From contig JAEUKT010000002.1 of assembly GCA_016794125.1 (NCBI GenBank), positions 655,396 through 719,395 of the forward strand: 64,000 nt of DNA, in the 5' to 3' direction. Shown here piece after piece: positions 17,241-26,214 of the stretch. How positions within the stretch are numbered: position 1 is the stretch's first letter; each line of letters begins with the position of its first letter. This stretch comes from Alphaproteobacteria bacterium. GTDB taxonomy: Bacteria > Pseudomonadota > Alphaproteobacteria > Micavibrionales > UBA2020. Below the pieces are notes generated by a model. The model searched no databases and was not told where the DNA came from. It saw only the letters and a program-made list of their open reading frames with translations. A program made the translations under genes and the position numbers.

Positions 17241-19214
17241 ATGACCGAGCATAAGTGCCATCCCGCGCATCCCGAATATTATCCCGTGACCGAAGCGGTC
17301 GCCAAGCGCGCGAAAATCACCGCCGCGAAATACGAACAGATGTATAAGGAATCCGTGACCGACCCCGCAAAATTCTGGGGCGAACACGGCAAGCGCCTTG
17401 ATTGGTTCACGCCCTATACACAGGTGAAAGATGTCGATTTCGCCGATAACGCGCGCATCCGCTGGTATTACGACGGCACGCTGAACGTGGCGCATAACTG
17501 CATCGACCGCCATTTGCCCAAGCGCGCCAACCAGGTCGCGCTGATCCGCGAAGGCGACGACGCGAATGACAGCAGCACCATCACCTATGCGCAGCTGAAA
17601 GACGAAGTCTCGAAACTCGCGAACGCATTGAAAGCGCGCGGCGTGAAAAAAGGCGACCGCGTCACGATCTATATGCCGATGATCCCCGAAGCGACCTATG
17701 CCATGCTCGCCTGCGCGCGCATCGGCGCGGTGCATTCGGTGGTGTTCGGCGGTTTCTCGCCGTCCTCCCTGCGCGACCGCATTCTGGACTGTGAATCCAA
17801 CGTCATCATCACCGCCGATGAAGGCCTGCGCGGCGGTAAGAAAGTGCCGTTGAAGGCAAATACCGACGAAGCGCTGAAAGAATGCCCGAACGTCAATACC
17901 GTCATCGTCTATAAACGCACCGGCGGCAATGTGGCGTGGAACGACAAACGCGATGTCTGGTATCACGATATCGTCGGCAAGCAATCGGCCGACTGCCCCT
18001 GCGAGCCGATGAACGCCGAAGACCCGCTGTTCATCCTCTACACCTCCGGCTCAACCGGCAAGCCCAAGGGCGTGCTGCATACCACGGGCGGCTATCTTGT
18101 CTTCGCGTCGATGACGCATGAATATGTGTTCGATTATCACGATGGCGATGTGTACTGGTGCACGGCGGATGTGGGCTGGGTCACGGGCCACAGCTATATC
18201 GTTTATGGCCCGCTCGCCAACGGCGCAACCACGCTGGTATTCGAAGGCGTGCCGAACTATCCAGACTGGGGCCGTTTGTGGCAGGTCGTCGATAAACACA
18301 AGGTGAATATTTTCTACACCGCCCCCACCGCCATCCGGTCGCTGATTAAAGAAGGCGACGAATGGGTGAAAAAATCCAGCCGCGCCAGCTTGCGCACGCT
18401 CGGTTCTGTCGGCGAGCCGATCAACGAAGAAGCATGGCTCTGGTACTGGGAAACGGTCGGTGAAAAACGCTGCCCCGTGGTGGATACCTGGTGGCAGACG
18501 GAAACCGGCGGTATCCTGATTACTGCGCTGCCGGGCGCGCATGAACTGAAACCCGCGCATGCGTCGCTGCCTTTCTTCGGCGTGCAGCCCGCGCTGGTCG
18601 ATGCGAATGGCGCGGTGCTGGAGGGTGAAACCGAAGGCAACCTTGTGCTGACCGACAGCTGGCCGGGGCAGATGCGCACGGTGTACAAAGATCACGCGCG
18701 TTTCGTGCAAACCTACTTCTCCGCCTATCCCGGCCGCTATTTCACGGGCGACGGCGCGAAGCGTGACGCGCGCGGCTATTATCGCATCACGGGACGCGTC
18801 GATGACGTCATCAACGTGTCCGGCCACCGCCTGGGCACCGCCGAAATCGAAGACGCGCTCAATTCCCACCCGAAAATCGCCGAGAGCGCGGTCGTCGGTT
18901 TCCCGCACGACATCAAGGGGCAGGGCATTTATGCCTATGTGATTTTGATGGGCGGCGAACAGGTCAGCGAAGACCTGCGCAAGGATATCGTCGCGCATGT
19001 GCGCAAAGTGATCGGCCCGATTGCGACGCCGGATGTGCTGTTGTTCGCGCCCGGTTTGCCCAAGACGCGTTCCGGCAAAATCATGCGCCGCATTTTGCGC
19101 AAGGTCGCGGAAAACGCGTTTGACCAGCTGGGCGATACCTCGACCCTTGCCGATCCCAGCGTTGTGGATACGATCATCACCAATCACAAACAGCTGCCGA
19201 AAAAAGCGGCGTAA
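17241..19214 (+). CDS. acs: Acetyl-CoA synthetase (AMP-forming)
   Basis: A 657-residue ANL-superfamily enzyme converting acetate, ATP and CoA to acetyl-CoA. The P-loop-like [11 protein letters not shown] near residue 265, the Trp-bearing [11 protein letters not shown] near 415 that sets acetate specificity, and the C-terminal TRSGKIMRR are all present; the Lys there is the usual acetylation-control site. Length is normal. AAAGGAG lies about 8 nt before the ATG. It is a single-gene unit ending in a long hairpin. Confidence 0.97.
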   Translation: MTEHKCHPAHPEYYPVTEAVAKRAKITAAKYEQMYKESVTDPAKFWGEHGKRLDWFTPYTQVKDVDFADNARIRWYYDGTLNVAHNCIDRHLPKRANQVALIREGDDANDSSTITYAQLKDEVSKLANALKARGVKKGDRVTIYMPMIPEATYAMLACARIGAVHSVVFGGFSPSSLRDRILDCESNVIITADEGLRGGKKVPLKANTDEALKECPNVNTVIVYKRTGGNVAWNDKRDVWYHDIVGKQSADCPCEPMNAEDPLFILYTSGSTGKPKGVLHTTGGYLVFASMTHEYVFDYHDGDVYWCTADVGWVTGHSYIVYGPLANGATTLVFEGVPNYPDWGRLWQVVDKHKVNIFYTAPTAIRSLIKEGDEWVKKSSRASLRTLGSVGEPINEEAWLWYWETVGEKRCPVVDTWWQTETGGILITALPGAHELKPAHASLPFFGVQPALVDANGAVLEGETEGNLVLTDSWPGQMRTVYKDHARFVQTYFSAYPGRYFTGDGAKRDARGYYRITGRVDDVINVSGHRLGTAEIEDALNSHPKIAESAVVGFPHDIKGQGIYAYVILMGGEQVSEDLRKDIVAHVRKVIGPIATPDVLLFAPGLPKTRSGKIMRRILRKVAENAFDQLGDTSTLADPSVVDTIITNHKQLPKKAA

Positions 19215-19221
19215 GGCCTTC

Positions 19222-19258
19222 AGCAATTGTCCCTGTTTTCCCAGCAGGGACAATTGCT
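19222..19258 (+). terminator. Terminator hairpin after acs
   Basis: Fourteen-bp perfect arms AGCAATTGTCCCTG (19222-19235) and its complement (19245-19258), 9-nt loop. A T run is lacking, so it may act as an mRNA end-stabilising stem as well as a terminator. It marks the border between the core block and the accessory island. Confidence 0.7.
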
Positions 19259-19345
19259 TACGCGGAAATAATTGCGTTTAACGCATTTTTATGTTACGGT
19301 TTAAAATGACAGGTTATTGAACATGGTGAATAAAAAGGTACTAAA

Positions 19346-19391
19346 TACCCAATAGGATCAATTGGGTAATAACTATTTGGGGCACTATAAT
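19346..19391 (+). promoter_or_regulatory. Promoter with overlapping operator-like palindrome
   Basis: TATAAT at 19386-19391 is a perfect -10. TTGGGT at 19362-19367 is an acceptable -35 with an 18-bp spacer. The -35 lies inside an exact palindrome, TACCCAAT (19346-19353), N7, ATTGGGTA (19361-19368), so a repressor bound there would block polymerase. The transcript would lead into the gene at 19464. Confidence 0.6.
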
Positions 19392-19463
19392 ACCGGAATC
19401 CTTTTGACAGAATCAAAAGCGCCCTTTATGCTCAAATTATGTATAACTAGCAGAAGGATTTCG

Positions 19464-20204
19464 ATGCTCGACCGTCTCCGCCGCTTTTTCGACAGCCCTT
19501 ATTCAGCGCCCGTGACCGAACCGCTTAAAAACGTCCTGCGTATTGCCGCGATACCGCTGCGCGGTTTTGGCAGGGCGCTCGCCGATTCATGGGAAGGCGA
19601 ATATACCGGCTGGCCGAAACGGTTCCTGGATGAAGTCTGCCGTGACGAAAACGGGCCGGCGGGTCTTATCGCGGTTGGCGGCGGCATGGTGGGCGGCGTG
19701 GCCGGTTTCGTTGGCGTTACGGCCGTGACCGTCTCGGGCACCGGCGTTGCGGGCAGCCTGCTGCTGGCATCGGCGGGCGCAGGCATCGGCGTGGTCGCCG
19801 GCCCGTTTGTCATGGCCGCTGCTGTCGGGGCGGTTGCGATCACGGTCGGCTGTGCGCTGGGCATCGTGCCGGGCGTTATCATGGGCACGGCAAAAATGCT
19901 GAAACACGCTTTCTCGAAAAAACCGGACGCGCATGAACCGGCTACGCCCGCGAATGACGACAGCGAACTGGCGGATGTGCTGCCCGCACGCGTCATCCTG
20001 CGCAACCCGAAAACGGCGGCCGAGATGATGCAGTCGTTCTCCACGCTCCAGGGCGAAGAACGCAGGGCGTTTGAAGCGGCCATGATGGATCATTTGCGCC
20101 CGGCATTCGAAGCGGCTGCGGCGGTTGTGCTGCCCAAAGACGACAGCCCCGCCTTTGCCAACAAGGGCGCGGCCTTCGGCAAGATCGGCAAGCTGGCGGT
20201 ATGA
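19464..20204 (+). CDS. Glycine-rich hydrophobic protein of unknown function
   Basis: A 246-residue protein starting at ATG 19464 after AGAAGGA. The N-terminal 65 residues are basic and aromatic. Residues about 68-150 form a long Gly/Ala/Val-rich hydrophobic region with GxxxG spacings, as in glycine-zipper membrane proteins. The C-terminal 90 residues are soluble and helical, ending GAAFGKIGKLAV, which loosely resembles the tails of other island proteins. It opens the accessory island and is convergent with the membrane-protein pair at 20205-21748. No family recognised; membrane insertion is inferred. Confidence 0.65.
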   Translation: MLDRLRRFFDSPYSAPVTEPLKNVLRIAAIPLRGFGRALADSWEGEYTGWPKRFLDEVCRDENGPAGLIAVGGGMVGGVAGFVGVTAVTVSGTGVAGSLLLASAGAGIGVVAGPFVMAAAVGAVAITVGCALGIVPGVIMGTAKMLKHAFSKKPDAHEPATPANDDSELADVLPARVILRNPKTAAEMMQSFSTLQGEERRAFEAAMMDHLRPAFEAAAAVVLPKDDSPAFANKGAAFGKIGKLAV

Positions 20205-20936
20205 TTACTTGATCGTGCCCAGCCGCTCGCGCGGCGGCAGGAAAATGGCGAAACCCAGCGCTGTCACGGCGCACAAAACGGTGAAGACCAACGCGGACAG
20301 CGCGACCGCCTGCATGCGGATATCGGCCAGCCCCGCAATCTGTTCTATATCCCGCATCACATGCGCGGCCTTGCCCTGCATATCCGCGTCGCTGGCGGGG
20401 TTGGCGTAAACGGCCAGCGTCAGCATGATATTGCGCCCCATCACGTAAACGCCCAGCAGCATGTTGAAATACTGCTCGATCCAGCCGCCCATTTTCTCCC
20501 CGCGCGCGCTGCGGATGATGCAGTACATGGCGGCGAAGACTTCCGCGCCAAGACCCATGAAATTGCACAGCACCTCGTGCCGGTAATTGAAGGCGAGGAT
20601 CAGGTGCAGTCCCGCCAAAATAGATACCACCGCCGCAAACCACCAGACGCGGCGCGCCATGCCCCAGCAAAACGCGGCGGCGGCGACGGCGTAAAAACCG
20701 AACAGCAGCCAGATATTGCGGTCGAACGGATAAATCACGCCGCCGCCATGCCGGAAATCAAGCGCGGGCAGCGTCGGGTACCCGAAACTCCAGCGCAGCG
20801 CCACATGCCCCAGTTCATGCAGCAGCACCGCGATGTAATCAAGGCAGGTGGCGGGGATGCGCAAAATACCGGCAAAGATGGCGGGCGGCAGCAGCAGAAG
20901 CGCGGATAAAGCAAGACAGGTCAGGATCAGGCGCAT
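20205..20936 (-). CDS. Polytopic HELGH membrane protein, putative M50-like peptidase
   Basis: A 243-residue protein of about six membrane segments. HELGH at residues 40-44 is a zinc-metallopeptidase motif inside a helix, as in M50 site-2 proteases. About 18 residues later comes LPALDFRHGGGVIY. The upstream neighbour has the same arrangement, so the two are paralogues. M50-type enzymes cut transmembrane regulators; no PDZ domain or LDG motif is seen, so the assignment is tentative. The ATG at 20936 lies within the last codons of the upstream gene (10-bp overlap), indicating translational coupling. Confidence 0.62.
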   Translation of the reverse strand: MRLILTCLALSALLLLPPAIFAGILRIPATCLDYIAVLLHELGHVALRWSFGYPTLPALDFRHGGGVIYPFDRNIWLLFGFYAVAAAAFCWGMARRVWWFAAVVSILAGLHLILAFNYRHEVLCNFMGLGAEVFAAMYCIIRSARGEKMGGWIEQYFNMLLGVYVMGRNIMLTLAVYANPASDADMQGKAAHVMRDIEQIAGLADIRMQAVALSALVFTVLCAVTALGFAIFLPPRERLGTIK

Positions 20937-21748
20937 GGCTTTGCCCTGCGCCGTGCGATCAATACCAGCGTGGCGGTGATGGCAACAGCGAACACGGCCA
21001 GCATGATCCACGCCGCCCCCTCCATCGGCAGCCCCAGTTCGCGCGCGAATTTGTCGAGGTCGGCCGATCCCGGCGTTCCTTTCTGCATCCCGTATGTCAT
21101 CCGCCGCGCATTCACGAAAATCAGCGCCAGCGGCAGCAGGATGACGCGCCCCATCAGGTGCAGGCCGAAAATCATGGTGATATACCGCTCCGCCTTCGGC
21201 AGCGGGTCTTCAACGCGCGTCGCGCGCGCGAAACACCAGCAGCAAACCGCAATCTCCATCCCGTGGCCCGCGAAGATCGCCAGCGGGTAATCGTAACCTG
21301 TTGCCAGCAGCGCGATATGCAGGGATGCAAAAACCGCCAGCGCCGCAAGCCCGCGCCACATTTTCTTGTACGCCAGCAGCCCCGCGCCCGCCGCCATCAG
21401 CGCGTAAACGAAGGCCAGCACCGCATGGCTGCGCCCGATGCTGTATGTCACGCCGCCGCCATGCACGGCATCCATCAGCGGCAGTGCCGGCGACCCGAAC
21501 AGCCAGTATGCCAGCGCATGGCCGGGTTCGTGAATGGTGACGGTCATGTAATGGAAACATTCCGACAGCGGGAACAACAACAGGTACAGGGGCAGCGGCA
21601 ACAGCCCCTTGTGGATATGCGTCAACGGAAAACCCGGCAGGTTGAAATCGATCACATACGGCGTTTCGATATGCCCCGTGAACTGCACAAAGGCGAAAGA
21701 CACAAGGCTGAATGCGGCGATCAAAAAACTGGCGATATAAAAACGCAT
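20927..21748 (-). CDS. Polytopic HEPGH membrane protein, paralogue of its neighbour
   Basis: A 273-residue protein with about seven membrane segments. HEPGH at residues 73-77 keeps the HExxH metal motif but puts Pro inside it. It is followed by ALPLMDAVHGGGVTY, matching the partner's LPALDFRHGGGVIY. The shared HExGH and HGGGV motifs at similar spacing argue for one family. The Pro could disturb the helix and leave this copy inactive, giving an active/inactive pair, but that is speculation. It overlaps the downstream gene by 10 bp. Confidence 0.6.
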   Translation of the reverse strand: MRFYIASFLIAAFSLVSFAFVQFTGHIETPYVIDFNLPGFPLTHIHKGLLPLPLYLLLFPLSECFHYMTVTIHEPGHALAYWLFGSPALPLMDAVHGGGVTYSIGRSHAVLAFVYALMAAGAGLLAYKKMWRGLAALAVFASLHIALLATGYDYPLAIFAGHGMEIAVCCWCFARATRVEDPLPKAERYITMIFGLHLMGRVILLPLALIFVNARRMTYGMQKGTPGSADLDKFARELGLPMEGAAWIMLAVFAVAITATLVLIARRRAKPCA

Positions 21749-21786
21749 GCCTTCAGGATTGATGATTGGCCGGCGTTTGTAAAGCG

Positions 21787-22983
21787 TCAGAAGGAACGCT
21801 GGGCAAGGCGCTGCAGGGCGCGCGACTGTTCATATCGCTGGCGCGCGATATTGGTGTCGTTTTGCGCCCGCATTTCGTTAATGCGGCGGTTTTGCGCGTT
21901 AAACTGCGCGGTCAGGGGGTTCAGCACGTCGTTGATCGCCTGCGCATTCGCACCCGCCGCATCGTTGTTCTGGCGGCGGGGGTAGGCGTAGGTCAGGGTT
22001 TGCAGGGTTATGGCCGGATCGTGGAGTGATGTCGGCGCTTTCACGTTGAAACTGGTGCCGCCAAAATGGCGCAGATAGACCTCGAATTCATGCGCGCTTG
22101 GCGCGCTATTGCGCTCCCGCGTCAGGCGCAGCAGGTTTTCGCGGATTTGCAAATAATCGCGCCCGCCATTTGCATCATCGGCGCGCTCGATGCGCTGTGC
22201 AAAACTCTCCAGCCGCGTCGTGACCATGGCAAGGTGCTTTTCGTTGTAGCCTTGCAAAAACCCGAAAGAATTCTCCAGCCCCAGCACGCGGTATTCGGCG
22301 GGGGTCAGCCCGTTGGCGGTATTGAATTCGTTGCGCAGCAGCGTCACCATCTGCCGCTCTGCCTGCGCGGTGCCGAATTGCACGTCGTTCATGCCCAAAT
22401 GCTCGTGTCGGTCGGCGGTGAAATAGGCGGAAAAGGCGCGCGCATCGGCCTCCAGGAAACGGCGCAGGGTGAAGCGCTGTTCGGGCGTCAGCTGCCGCGC
22501 CTCCATCCCCGCATAATGCAGTTCATGCTGCTGCCAGCTGTGGCGGATTTCATGGGCAAGATATATCACCTGCTCCTCGCGGCTTAAATTCGGGCGCACG
22601 ATGATGCGGTTCTGGTCGGGCTGGAACGCGGCATAGCTCGTCGGCTGGTTCGGCTCGTATAAAATCGCAATGCCCTTGGCCTGCACGTAGTCCAGCAATT
22701 GGCGGCCCAGCGGCGTGCGGCCGAAATCGGCCTTCAACTCGGCGATGGCCTGCACCTGTTCGGTCGCGGCGGCGGGCGCGGGCGGGGGTGCCGGCTGGTC
22801 CGACCGCACAGGGCCGTTCAGCGCGGTCAATGCCAGCACCAGCAGGATCGCATGACGCGACACGCGGCTGAAAAAGCCACGCGGCTTTTTCAGCTTCGCC
22901 TGTTGCGCCAGCACATGGCGCATCGCCTCCGCTTTTGCATCGGGCGCGGGGGTATTCGGCTGATATGGCGCGTTTGTCGTCAT
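21787..22983 (-). CDS. Membrane-anchored HEIRH putative metallopeptidase (DUF6782-like)
   Basis: A 398-residue protein: cytoplasmic N-terminus (1-40), one membrane helix (about 43-60), then a Pro-rich linker and a periplasmic domain. LAHEIRHSW at 142-150 gives the zinc motif H144-E145-x-x-H148, and EADARAF places a third ligand candidate at Glu178. The segment TPLGRQLLDYVQAKGI ahead of the zinc motif recurs in the genes at 38529 and, more weakly, 54752. The best family match I can offer from memory is the DUF6782 putative metallopeptidases. The C-terminal 100 residues are Asn/Gln/Arg-rich. GAAGGGA precedes the ATG, and a good promoter lies just upstream. Confidence 0.65.
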   Translation of the reverse strand: MTTNAPYQPNTPAPDAKAEAMRHVLAQQAKLKKPRGFFSRVSRHAILLVLALTALNGPVRSDQPAPPPAPAAATEQVQAIAELKADFGRTPLGRQLLDYVQAKGIAILYEPNQPTSYAAFQPDQNRIIVRPNLSREEQVIYLAHEIRHSWQQHELHYAGMEARQLTPEQRFTLRRFLEADARAFSAYFTADRHEHLGMNDVQFGTAQAERQMVTLLRNEFNTANGLTPAEYRVLGLENSFGFLQGYNEKHLAMVTTRLESFAQRIERADDANGGRDYLQIRENLLRLTRERNSAPSAHEFEVYLRHFGGTSFNVKAPTSLHDPAITLQTLTYAYPRRQNNDAAGANAQAINDVLNPLTAQFNAQNRRINEMRAQNDTNIARQRYEQSRALQRLAQRSF

Positions 22984-23010
22984 TCCATCCCTTCAAGATC
23001 AGAGGGTTAT

Positions 23011-23039
23011 ATTATATGGAAAATAATGGAAAGAAGCAA
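23011..23039 (-). promoter_or_regulatory. Sigma-70-type promoter for the gene starting at 22983
   Basis: Read on the minus strand: TTGCTT (23039-23034), 17-bp spacer, perfect TATAAT (23016-23011). Transcription would start near 23004, giving a leader of about 20 nt that holds the GAAGGGA ribosome site. Confidence 0.6.
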
Positions 23040-23082
23040 TGGTAAACGACGGCCGTTAACGCGCTGTGAAATAACGGTTATT

Positions 23083-24150
23083 TCAGCCCCAGGGCCGGTT
23101 CGGCGTTTGCGGCGGGCGGCCGCCTTCCCACGGAGAATCAGGTGCGCGGCGCAGCGACACCGTCAATTGCGGCACGGGTGCGCCGGTCGTGCGCGATATG
23201 GCGGCAATCCTGTCTTCGATCCTCGGATGGGTTGCGAACAATCCCATGAAGGCATGGCTGTTTTCGATGCACATCTGCTGCACATCGTCGGGCATGCCCT
23301 GAACTTTGTCCTGCCCGGAAATGCGCATCAGCGCGCGCATCATGGCTTCGGGGTTTTTGGTCAGCTCCACCGCGCCCGCATCGGCCAGATATTCGCGCCG
23401 GCGCGACAGCGCAAAGCGGATGGCGATGGCAAATACGTAACCGACGGCAAGGATGGCAAGGCCGATCAGCATCACGCCCATCGTGCCGCCGCTGTCGCGG
23501 TTGTTGCTGCGCCGCGCGTAATAATTCGGGCGGCTGCCATACATCATGCTGCGGAAAACCATTTCACACAGAAAGCTGATCATACCGACGAAAATCACTG
23601 AAATGATCAGCAAACGCACGTCGCGGTTGGTGATATGCGTCAGTTCGTGGCCGATCACGGCCTCCAGCTCGTCGTCCTGCAAACGCTCGATAATGCCGCG
23701 CGTGAGGACGATTTTATAACTCTTGTCGTCGATGCCGGTCGCAAAGGCGTTGAGCGCGGGGCTGTCGATGATCTCGAATTGCGGCATGGGGATCCCGCGC
23801 GAGATGCAGAGGTTTTCCAGCATGTTGTAAATTTTCGGCATTTCGGCGCGCGTGATCGGCACCGAACCGGTCGCCGCGCGCATCATGCTGCCGTGGAAAA
23901 AATACGCGATCACGAACCACGCACCCGCCGCCAGCACCGCCCAATGCCCGTATTGTGCGATGCCGGAAACGGCCGCGTTCCATGCGCGCGCCGTATCGAC
24001 GCTGCCCGGCTGCCCGCCCGAAAACGCGCCCAGCGCGCCAAAGAACGCCGCCATCATCAGCAGCAGCAAAACGGGAAAACCCATCAGCAGCAACACCGAT
24101 TTCAGCTGGTTGCTCCAGACATGTCCGGCAAAGCCTTCGGTCGCCAGCAT
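23083..24150 (-). CDS. M48-family membrane zinc peptidase (HtpX-like)
   Basis: A 355-residue membrane protein. Two N-terminal membrane helices (about 17-42 and 68-86) precede the zinc motif HELTH at 168-172; two more helices follow and REYLADAGAVEL near 248 supplies the third zinc ligand. This is the M48/HtpX layout for quality control of inner-membrane proteins. It is longer than typical HtpX (about 290 residues), with extra Asn/Arg-rich sequence at about 200-215 and a Pro-rich tail. A lemA gene lies about 0.75 kb away on the same strand, a pairing seen with M48 proteases in many bacteria. Confidence 0.85.
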   Translation of the reverse strand: MLATEGFAGHVWSNQLKSVLLLMGFPVLLLLMMAAFFGALGAFSGGQPGSVDTARAWNAAVSGIAQYGHWAVLAAGAWFVIAYFFHGSMMRAATGSVPITRAEMPKIYNMLENLCISRGIPMPQFEIIDSPALNAFATGIDDKSYKIVLTRGIIERLQDDELEAVIGHELTHITNRDVRLLIISVIFVGMISFLCEMVFRSMMYGSRPNYYARRSNNRDSGGTMGVMLIGLAILAVGYVFAIAIRFALSRRREYLADAGAVELTKNPEAMMRALMRISGQDKVQGMPDDVQQMCIENSHAFMGLFATHPRIEDRIAAISRTTGAPVPQLTVSLRRAPDSPWEGGRPPQTPNRPWG

Positions 24151-24525
24151 TTTGGTTTTTCCTTCCGAGTCCGTCGTTTCTGCGTCATTTTAGAGTTATG
24201 CCGCGCGGTTGCCAAGGCAAGCGGCTGCCCTGCAAAACCATGATATAGCTGCATTTTTGCATTTATTTCACGGTTTATATTGATTTGTGCGCTGCAATAT
24301 TCCATATTTTAATTCCCGTTGGGCATGATGATCGCCGCAACGCAAAGGCTCCCGCGCTTTTTGATAAAAGACTTCCACCTTTTCGCGGGAGGCCTGACCA
24401 GACACACGACTTTCTCAAAAAAGCCGCGCTCGATGGACAGGCGAACTATTTGCGTTTTCCGGCGGCCGCTGCCCGGCCAAACCCAAGACCCCGTTTCAAA
24501 GGGGCTTATGAAGAGGAAACTGAAA
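24151..24525. other. 375-bp intergenic stretch, no gene recognised
   Basis: It lies between the divergent M48 gene and the 106-codon gene at 24526. The first half is AT-rich with several TATAT-like tracts and probably carries promoters for both sides. The second half has short dyads such as CCCC-GTTTCAAA-GGGG (24489-24504), just before the ribosome site of the next gene. I could match none of it to a known riboswitch or small RNA. Confidence 0.4.
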
Positions 24526-24846
24526 ATGATTAGAAACAAACTGACCGAAGACCATGGCATTTTCGCAGCCGCGCTGCCCGATATGCGCGCGCATTTCGAA
24601 ACCGCCGCAAAATCCCCCAGCGACTATGCGTTCCTGCACCGCGCGATTGCCGAAGACCTGCGCGCCGCAGAAGTGCATGTGGAACTGAACGGCGTCGAAG
24701 CCAGCGCCCGCGTGATCGATAACGCGCGCCTCAGCATCATCGCTATCGCCGAACAGCCGGAATTCTACGGCGTTATCGCGGGCGATATCGACCATGCCGC
24801 GAAAATCACCAAAGCCTACGCCCAGAAACAAAAACTGGGCATGTAA
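24526..24846 (+). CDS. Small helical hypothetical protein, 106 aa
   Basis: The ATG at 24526 (MIRNKLTED) is preceded by AAGAGGA at 8 nt; an in-frame ATG at 24508 would place that site inside the gene. The product is soluble and predicted mostly helical. It starts with a Phe/Ala/His-rich segment and ends in a Lys/Gln-rich helix. No family recognised. It stands alone, divergent from the M48 gene and convergent with lemA. Confidence 0.6.
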   Translation: MIRNKLTEDHGIFAAALPDMRAHFETAAKSPSDYAFLHRAIAEDLRAAEVHVELNGVEASARVIDNARLSIIAIAEQPEFYGVIAGDIDHAAKITKAYAQKQKLGM

Positions 24847-24903
24847 CCGCCGCGCGTTTCGCGCAGCTTGGTTACACCGCCAAATGGAACGACCTGTCAG
24901 GGA

Positions 24904-25473
24904 TCAGTTGCCGAAGCTTACTTTCGGTGCGTCCTTGACGGCCGCTTTCTCCGCCTCGCTCAATTCAAAAAACACTTCGTCTTTGAACCCCGTCATACGC
25001 GCAATGATGACGGCGGGAAACTGCTGGATCGCCGTGTTGTATTCGCTGGTCGCGTTGTTGAAGAAACGGCGCGCCGCCGCGATCTTGTTCTCGATGTCCG
25101 ACAATTCCGATTGCAGCTGGCGGAAATTCGCATCCGCCTTCAACTGCGGATAATTCTCGGCGACCGCCATCAGCTTCATGACCGCCGCGCCCAGCGCCGC
25201 TTCGGCGGGCGCGCGTTCAGCGATCGATCCGCCCTGCATGGCGGTTGCGCGGGCTTGCGTCACGGTTTCCAGCACGCCTTTTTCATGCGCGGCATAGCCC
25301 TTCACCGTTTCGACCAAATTCGGCACCAGGTCGACGCGCAGCTTCAGCTGCACATCGATGTCCGAAAACGCGTTCTTGCGCCGCTGCGAAAGCGCCACGA
25401 TGCGGTTGTAAAGTGAAATGAAAAGAATGGCGACCGCGGCGATAACCGCCAGCAAAACCCATGAAGCATCCAT
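24904..25473 (-). CDS. lemA: LemA family protein
   Basis: A 189-residue membrane-anchored protein with an N-terminal helix (6-22) then a long antiparallel helical hairpin domain. LYNRIVALSQRRKNAFSDID and VDLVPNLVETVKGYA are core LemA signatures. The function of LemA proteins is unsettled; in several bacteria they go with M48 proteases or cell-envelope stress genes, and an M48 gene is nearby here. The end, APKVSFGN, fits the usual LemA terminus (PKVxF) and should not by itself be counted as the island's tail motif. Confidence 0.93.
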   Translation of the reverse strand: MDASWVLLAVIAAVAILFISLYNRIVALSQRRKNAFSDIDVQLKLRVDLVPNLVETVKGYAAHEKGVLETVTQARATAMQGGSIAERAPAEAALGAAVMKLMAVAENYPQLKADANFRQLQSELSDIENKIAAARRFFNNATSEYNTAIQQFPAVIIARMTGFKDEVFFELSEAEKAAVKDAPKVSFGN

Positions 25474-25540
25474 GACAAACCTCTCTTGTTAAGCGTCTAA
25501 CGCCTAACATGGGTCAAAAGCGGGATATCCGCAAGTGTTG

Positions 25541-26059
25541 TTACATCTTGGGCGGTGCCGGAACGCGCGTCATGCCCTTGGGCGGGGCGAGGCCGTTCGG
25601 GATATGCAGGAACTGTTTCAGTTTCTCCGCCGCTTTTTCGTTCTGTTCCCACAGCGTCATGTAATCGGCGGGGGTCCAGCAGTGCTTGTCCTTCACATCT
25701 TGCTTCGCGCCGGCATCGATCAGCAGCTCGATGATGTCCTTGCGCGACAGCATGCCGCCGGACACGGCCGCAGAATGGAGCGGCGTCCAGCCCTTGCCGT
25801 TGTTTTCGGCGTTCACGTTCGCGCCGGCCTTGATCAGAAGCTCGGTGATTTCGGTTTCGCCCCAATAGGCCGCCTGGTGCAGCGGGGTCAGGCCGTGATC
25901 GTCGGCGATGTCGGGATCGGCACCGTCGCGTAAGAGTTTTTTCACTTCCTTGATATTGCCGCTGCGCACCGCGCGATACAGTTTCGTTTCGCCGGCGCCG
26001 TTGCGCTTGTCGATGCCGTTGCCGGAAATCGAATTGAAAAATTTATTCAGACCCAACAT
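25541..26059 (-). CDS. Ankyrin-repeat protein, 172 aa
   Basis: About four ankyrin repeats spanning residues 20-140 (clear examples: GLTPLHQAAYWGETEITELL and GWTPLHSAAVSG). It has a short N-terminal MLGLNKFFNSISG that resembles the start of the gene at 32689 (KNFFNAVSRMF), and a Pro/Lys tail ending PAPPKM. Ankyrins bind other proteins; the target is unknown. I start it at ATG 26059, after ACAGGGT; the longer frame to 26176 has no ribosome site and would cross the CtrA-type site at 26146. Confidence 0.82.
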   Translation of the reverse strand: MLGLNKFFNSISGNGIDKRNGAGETKLYRAVRSGNIKEVKKLLRDGADPDIADDHGLTPLHQAAYWGETEITELLIKAGANVNAENNGKGWTPLHSAAVSGGMLSRKDIIELLIDAGAKQDVKDKHCWTPADYMTLWEQNEKAAEKLKQFLHIPNGLAPPKGMTRVPAPPKM

Positions 26060-26145
26060 GAAACCCTGTTCTCCCCATTCAAAGAATAGCGCAAGCAGCA
26101 GTTCACGGCAAATGTCCGCGCAATAAGAGAATAGAAAGCACCCGA

Positions 26146-26160
26146 TTAAATTTTCGTTAA
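26146..26160. promoter_or_regulatory. CtrA-consensus site TTAA-N7-TTAA
   Basis: TTAA (26146-26149), N7, TTAA (26157-26160) matches exactly the consensus bound by the alphaproteobacterial cell-cycle regulator CtrA. It lies 87 bp upstream of the ankyrin gene starting at 26059. Confidence 0.55.
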
Positions 26161-26214
26161 TGGCGCAGCGCAGCATGAATGCGCAACAAAGATTGAAGAT
26201 TCCGAAAATGATCT

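Noticed and set aside
24904..25473. LemA tail APKVSFGN as another example of the ASF tail motif
   Set aside because: PKVxF is usual at the end of LemA proteins, so the resemblance is probably the family's own sequence.
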